From an uncultured Bacteroides sp. (GTDB lineage Bacteria; Bacteroidota; Bacteroidia; Bacteroidales; Bacteroidaceae), in NCBI RefSeq assembly GCF_963666545.1, contig NZ_OY762899.1, positions 1,302,001 through 1,366,000 of the forward strand: a stretch of 64,000 nucleotides of DNA. The letters run 5' to 3'. Made by a program: the position numbers and the translations under genes. Below the pieces are notes generated by a model. It did not search any database. It was given only the letters and a program-made list of their open reading frames with translations, and was not told the origin of the DNA. This document shows, in pieces, positions 60,790-64,000 of the stretch (its first letter is position 1; each line of letters starts with the position of its first letter).

Positions 60790-62898
60790 TCAATTTTCTG
60801 TTTTTCTATTTGGTTTACCTTCTTCTCTCTTAAAAACATAATACAACGTCCCACCTCTAGTCCGACGTGAAGGAATGCCCAACTTACTCAGCAGTCGACC
60901 GAAATGGACGATCTTGCCGGCGGTGAAGCGCATGCGACTACGTTGCTGTATGTGTTCCAGAATGCCCACGGCAAGAAGCCACTCGCCTTCTTCGCCTTTC
61001 GCTACGCTACGGAAATATTGGTGGAAGAGTTGCTCTATGGGCGATATTTCCTGAAACTCTTCGTTGTTCTCGGTCATCAGGCGCTCTTCGCTGCTGTCGA
61101 ACCAGTAACGTTCGCCGCCATAGAGGGAGTCCATGGCTTGGGAATAGAGTTGTTCGTAATGGATGGGGCGACTCATGTCGATCGGTGCGGTTACTTCGAT
61201 GCAGATGAAACGGCGGCTGCCTGATGTGTCGGTGAGCAGGTCTTTATGGTTGCTGGTGCCGATGAACGAGGCGTAACGGCGAAGTTCTTGCACGGCACTG
61301 GCGTGAGGAAGACGGGTGTTAACCACAGGCTTCTGGAGGATGTGCTTCAGAAAGGCTTGCTGGGTGGTGGTTATCTGATCGAATTCGTCAATATTAATCA
61401 GGGCGAAACGGTTGAGAAACAGTTCGGCATCGCGCTTGCGACTGAAGTCGATGCTGTCGGTGTAGTATTGTCGCAGTTCGGGCGGAACGATGGAGCGGCA
61501 GAAGGTGGATTTCTTATAACCTTGCGGACCAACAAGCAGTGGTGATGTGCTGTTCGCGTGATTTTTGTCAAAACCTCTCCAATGGGCTACCATGTTGAGA
61601 AACCAGCGATAGAAAAGGTCGCGCCAGTAAGGATTGTTGCACTGCACGGTGTCGGCCAACGCACGGATGCGGTCTTTACCATCCCATCTGGAAAGAAAAG
61701 AGAGGTATTCTTCGATGGGTTGATAGATGGGCACGGAATCGGAATTGACATAACGTTTCACATCTCTATCCCACATTTTTAATCCTTCTTTCATGGCGCT
61801 GATGGCGATACTGTTGAGCACGCGGTCATTCACGGATCTAAAGTAGAAGCCAAAGGTGTTTCGCTCCCTATATTCCACCTCGGTGGTTTGGGTGTTATAG
61901 CGAAATTCGTAACGACGTTTCATAAATTCTTCCGTAGCCAGAGCAAGAGCCATTTCGTTACTTACACAAGGTTTATTACCAAAGCCTTTTCCTTTGAGGT
62001 AAACATTATGTATCGTGCTGCGAATGATCATTTCGTGTTCTTCGTCGTAATAGTGATAGCGCGTCCAGCGCACAGCATCATCTTCGGGAATGCCGGAACG
62101 AAAGCAATTCTCACCCAAGCGAACCAATAAAGGTTTCATATCTTTATCGGGATCAAAATCTTTCAACGAATTGAGCGCATCCGTCTCCGAGGTTTCAAAA
62201 AGCATTGACATCGTTTTATAGCTACCAAAGCCTGGCAGAAGGCGTTTGAGAGGATCCGGTTCGGCATTAACAGTCTCCTTATAGGTCATTTCGGTGGGCA
62301 TCTCCGTGGGTTGTTGCAGATACAGAGGGGTGGCATTGGGGGCAAAGTACAATTCCGGATCGAAACTCAGGCGACAGGAGCGTTCGAGCGTAGGCTCTTT
62401 GAGCTCGATGTTAAAACTGAGTTCAGGCTGATAGATTCGGAATGCTTGTCGATAGGCATGCGCCTGAAACAGTATAATGTCTTCAGCGTTTTCGGGCAAG
62501 GTGTCGTCCGGACGGGTGAAGCGCACCCATATCTTCACACTCTTTCCACTGGAACCGGTAAAAGCGGCCAATGTTTGTGGAAAGTCGCAGACTTTTTGTT
62601 TCACTGAATCCACCTCATGCTTGCCTGCAAGGTGGTTTACTTCGAGCTGAACGATGCCGTTATACTCCGTCATCTGCACCATTCCGTCTTTTTTACGAAA
62701 GACTCCTGCATGGAGTAGCTTCGGAACTTTCTGTACTACCGGGATTTCATACCTCGGACGGGCATATTTCAGCTCCTCTCTCATGTTAATTACCAACTCA
62801 TTGCTGGCACCCTTTTTCATCTGTTCCATCAATTCAGCCAGTGCAAATGCACGATAGGTCTGAGTCTTGCCGTTATCTCTTAATTGCGTAATTCTCAC
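60790..62898 (-). CDS. VapE-family P-loop protein (BT4734/BF3469 type)
   Basis: The 702-residue protein has an N-terminal BT4734-like primase-type domain (about 60-190, VQLEVNHLAGKHEVD, SSGKSVKIWVRFTRPDD). A C-terminal VapE/superfamily 3 helicase-like ATPase follows, with Walker A LLVGPQGYKKSTFC near residue 455, Walker B FALINIDEFDQ and the sensor SFIGTSNHKDLLTD. VapE proteins come from phage or integrative-element replication modules. It sits opposite an HU-like gene, a common Bacteroides pairing near mobile and capsule loci. A truncated copy of its 3' part lies at 56897-57427. Confidence 0.87.
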   Translation of the reverse strand: MRITQLRDNGKTQTYRAFALAELMEQMKKGASNELVINMREELKYARPRYEIPVVQKVPKLLHAGVFRKKDGMVQMTEYNGIVQLEVNHLAGKHEVDSVKQKVCDFPQTLAAFTGSSGKSVKIWVRFTRPDDTLPENAEDIILFQAHAYRQAFRIYQPELSFNIELKEPTLERSCRLSFDPELYFAPNATPLYLQQPTEMPTEMTYKETVNAEPDPLKRLLPGFGSYKTMSMLFETSETDALNSLKDFDPDKDMKPLLVRLGENCFRSGIPEDDAVRWTRYHYYDEEHEMIIRSTIHNVYLKGKGFGNKPCVSNEMALALATEEFMKRRYEFRYNTQTTEVEYRERNTFGFYFRSVNDRVLNSIAISAMKEGLKMWDRDVKRYVNSDSVPIYQPIEEYLSFLSRWDGKDRIRALADTVQCNNPYWRDLFYRWFLNMVAHWRGFDKNHANSTSPLLVGPQGYKKSTFCRSIVPPELRQYYTDSIDFSRKRDAELFLNRFALINIDEFDQITTTQQAFLKHILQKPVVNTRLPHASAVQELRRYASFIGTSNHKDLLTDTSGSRRFICIEVTAPIDMSRPIHYEQLYSQAMDSLYGGERYWFDSSEERLMTENNEEFQEISPIEQLFHQYFRSVAKGEEGEWLLAVGILEHIQQRSRMRFTAGKIVHFGRLLSKLGIPSRRTRGGTLYYVFKREEGKPNRKTEN

Positions 62899-63072
62899 AG
62901 TACCAATTATTTACGTCATAAAATCTAGTTATTCGTGCAGTAAAGGTACAACAATGCTCATTTACAGGCAAGTAAATACTTGTTTTATTTTCTGAAACAG
63001 CACATCCAAGTAGGTAACTTTGCCTCTCTTTTATTTGCATTATGCGTTATTATTTAGTACCTTTATGGCATC
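62899..63072. other. Divergent promoter region of the vapE-like and HU genes
   Basis: A plus-strand -7 box TAACTTTG lies at 63015-63022. The region has no gene. It precedes the nested hairpin element at 63073-63174. Confidence 0.4.
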
Positions 63073-63174
63073 AAGCTTTGCGCTTCACACGTGTGGAGTG
63101 TAGGGATCACGCCCGTAGTCTGTACACTCCACGTGTGTAGTCTGTACGGACTACGGGCGTGAAGCGAAGAGCTT
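63073..63174. repeat. Nested intergenic hairpin with internal direct repeats
   Basis: Outer arms AAGCTTTGCGCTTCAC (63073-63088) and GTGAAGCGAAGAGCTT (63159-63174) pair with few mismatches. Inner arms TCACGCCCGTAGTC (63107-63120) and GACTACGGGCGTGA (63149-63162) are perfect. GTAGTCTGTAC occurs twice in direct order, and ACACGTG-containing motifs occur on both sides. It resembles the element at 13233-13298 in build, though not in sequence. Confidence 0.7.
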
Positions 63175-63283
63175 GAACCGAGGCATACGGTTAGTAGTTA
63201 CCTTATCGCAGCTTACAGATACCGCCTTGTTGGGAAGTTTAACGTACAATCAATTCATAATTAACTAATAAAAAACAAAAAGT

Positions 63284-63886
63284 ATGGCCGCAGAGTATGA
63301 CTTTAGAAGAAAACCAAGTAGCAAAGAAGAAGCAGAACAACAACCCCTCTATCCGCGCATCGTGTCGAAGGGCACAATATCGACCCAAAAACTAATTACC
63401 GAGATTTCCGAGGCATCGACTTTCACCGAAGGCGATCTGGAGGGTGTGCTATGTGCGCTGAGCAAAAAGATATCGGGCTATCTGGCGGATGGATATCATG
63501 TGGAACTGGGCGAGATGGGTTATTTCTCAGTCAGCCTGAAAGCACGACCGGTGATGGACAAAAAAGAAATCCGTTCGCACTCCGTCTCTTTTGACAACAT
63601 AAACTTTCGGGCGTCGAGCAAATTTCGCAAACAGTCGTGCGGCTACCTGGAACGTGCCAGATATGGCTTCCGGCACTCAGCCAGCCTACCCGAAGAAACC
63701 CGCAAAAGCCGACTGGATGCCTATTTCAGCACACACCCCTTCATCACTCGCACGGAATATTCGCAAATCAGCGGCCTGCTCAAAGGGAAAGCTTTAAAAG
63801 AACTAAACGACCTGATAGCCGAGGGATATCTGGATACAATCGGCCGCGCAAGCCACAAAATCTATGTTAAAACCACCAAAGTGTGA
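63284..63886 (+). CDS. HU/IHF-family DNA-binding protein with C-terminal extension
   Basis: The 200-residue protein has an HU-like domain (about 1-125: ISTQKLITEISEASTFTEGD, the LADGYHVELGEMGYFSVSL strand pair, FDNINFRASSKF). A second small helical region follows (about 140-200, ITRTEYSQISGLLKGKALKE) that looks like a winged helix. Such HU-like proteins are frequent in Bacteroides accessory regions beside VapE-type genes. It is probably a nucleoid or element-associated protein; the role is unknown. A terminator follows at 63951-63989. Confidence 0.85.
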   Translation: MAAEYDFRRKPSSKEEAEQQPLYPRIVSKGTISTQKLITEISEASTFTEGDLEGVLCALSKKISGYLADGYHVELGEMGYFSVSLKARPVMDKKEIRSHSVSFDNINFRASSKFRKQSCGYLERARYGFRHSASLPEETRKSRLDAYFSTHPFITRTEYSQISGLLKGKALKELNDLIAEGYLDTIGRASHKIYVKTTKV

Positions 63887-63924
63887 GAGTAAAACCCGAA
63901 AAGTGAGAGTAAAACACCCGAAAA
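63883..63924. repeat. Tandem direct repeat at the HU gene end
   Basis: GTGAGAGTAAAACCCGAAAA (63883-63902) is followed at once by GTGAGAGTAAAACACCCGAA and AA (63903-63924). The first copy includes the stop codon. Confidence 0.7.
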
Positions 63925-63950
63925 CGTGGTAGACATATTTTACTATCACA

Positions 63951-63989
63951 CGCTGGAATGACTTACAGAAAGTCGTTTCAGCGTTTTTT
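63951..63989 (+). terminator. Terminator after the HU-like gene
   Basis: CGCTGGAATGACTT pairs with AAGTCGTTTCAGCG (with G-T pairs), then six T. Outer bases CTATCACA and TGTGATAG extend the stem beyond the T run. Confidence 0.8.
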
Positions 63990-64000
63990 GTGATAGATGT

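Noticed and set aside
60904-61545. Plus-strand frames opposite the vapE-like gene
   Set aside because: They are shadows of a GC-richer coding region; the minus-strand frame carries the Walker motifs.

Overview
The window looks like a Bacteroidales chromosome, most likely Bacteroides. The grounds are a low-GC genome, start regions preceded by the Bacteroidetes -7 box TAnnTTTG, a SusC/SusD pair, a hybrid two-component regulator, a BT4734-type VapE protein and an HU-family protein. This is inferred from gene content and promoter grammar; no database search was run.

Positions 1-12900 are ordinary core metabolism: a partial DUF4783 protein, rlmH, a queuosine operon (yhhQ-queC-queF), a type II NADH dehydrogenase, a FadL-type porin, a run ldhA-pirin-pdxH-metallo-hydrolase-(DUF4468+flavin reductase)-VOC protein, a methyltransferase and a TlpA-like thioredoxin. 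Positions 13045-19223 hold tRNA-Thr(TGT), small regulators (AraC, YafY/WYL), several VOC or NTF2-fold proteins, a GNAT-YoaP fusion and an MFS exporter. Positions 19231-31671 are a compact polysaccharide-utilisation locus: an HTCS regulator divergent from SusC, SusD and one large GH43-GH28 fusion, which suggests a pectic substrate.

Positions 31735-34784 carry two back-to-back toxin-antitoxin systems. One is MqsR with a Panacea-domain antitoxin; the other is a three-gene HipBST-type kinase system with three operators spaced exactly 41 bp apart. A perfect 64-bp palindrome separates them.

Positions 35484-47083 encode a nearly complete type II secretion / type IV pilus-like machine in two divergent units: secretin, ATPase, GspF-type platform protein, prepilin peptidase, three pseudopilins, GspC-, GspL- and GspM-like parts and a lipoprotein. 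Next to it is an OmpR-family regulator whose phospho-acceptor Asp is Glu. Positions 47415-60787 are an RHS polymorphic-toxin locus: a full RHS protein with a JAB-like metallopeptidase tip and an overlapping lipoprotein (candidate immunity), an RHS-like partner, and several orphan tips, pseudogenes and small candidate immunity genes. The same 11-bp-periodic arrays of A(C/T)GTTA(A/T)C sites lie before the pseudopilin operon, the opposite machine operon and the RHS operon. They occur nowhere else that I saw in the window. I infer a single regulon in which the adjacent regulator drives a secretion machine and its toxin cargo. This is the most interesting system here.

Positions 60790-64000 hold a VapE-type protein and an HU-like protein. 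The 3' part of vapE and the 3' end of the gspF-like gene are both duplicated side by side at about 56897-57580, so the RHS locus has grown by local duplication.
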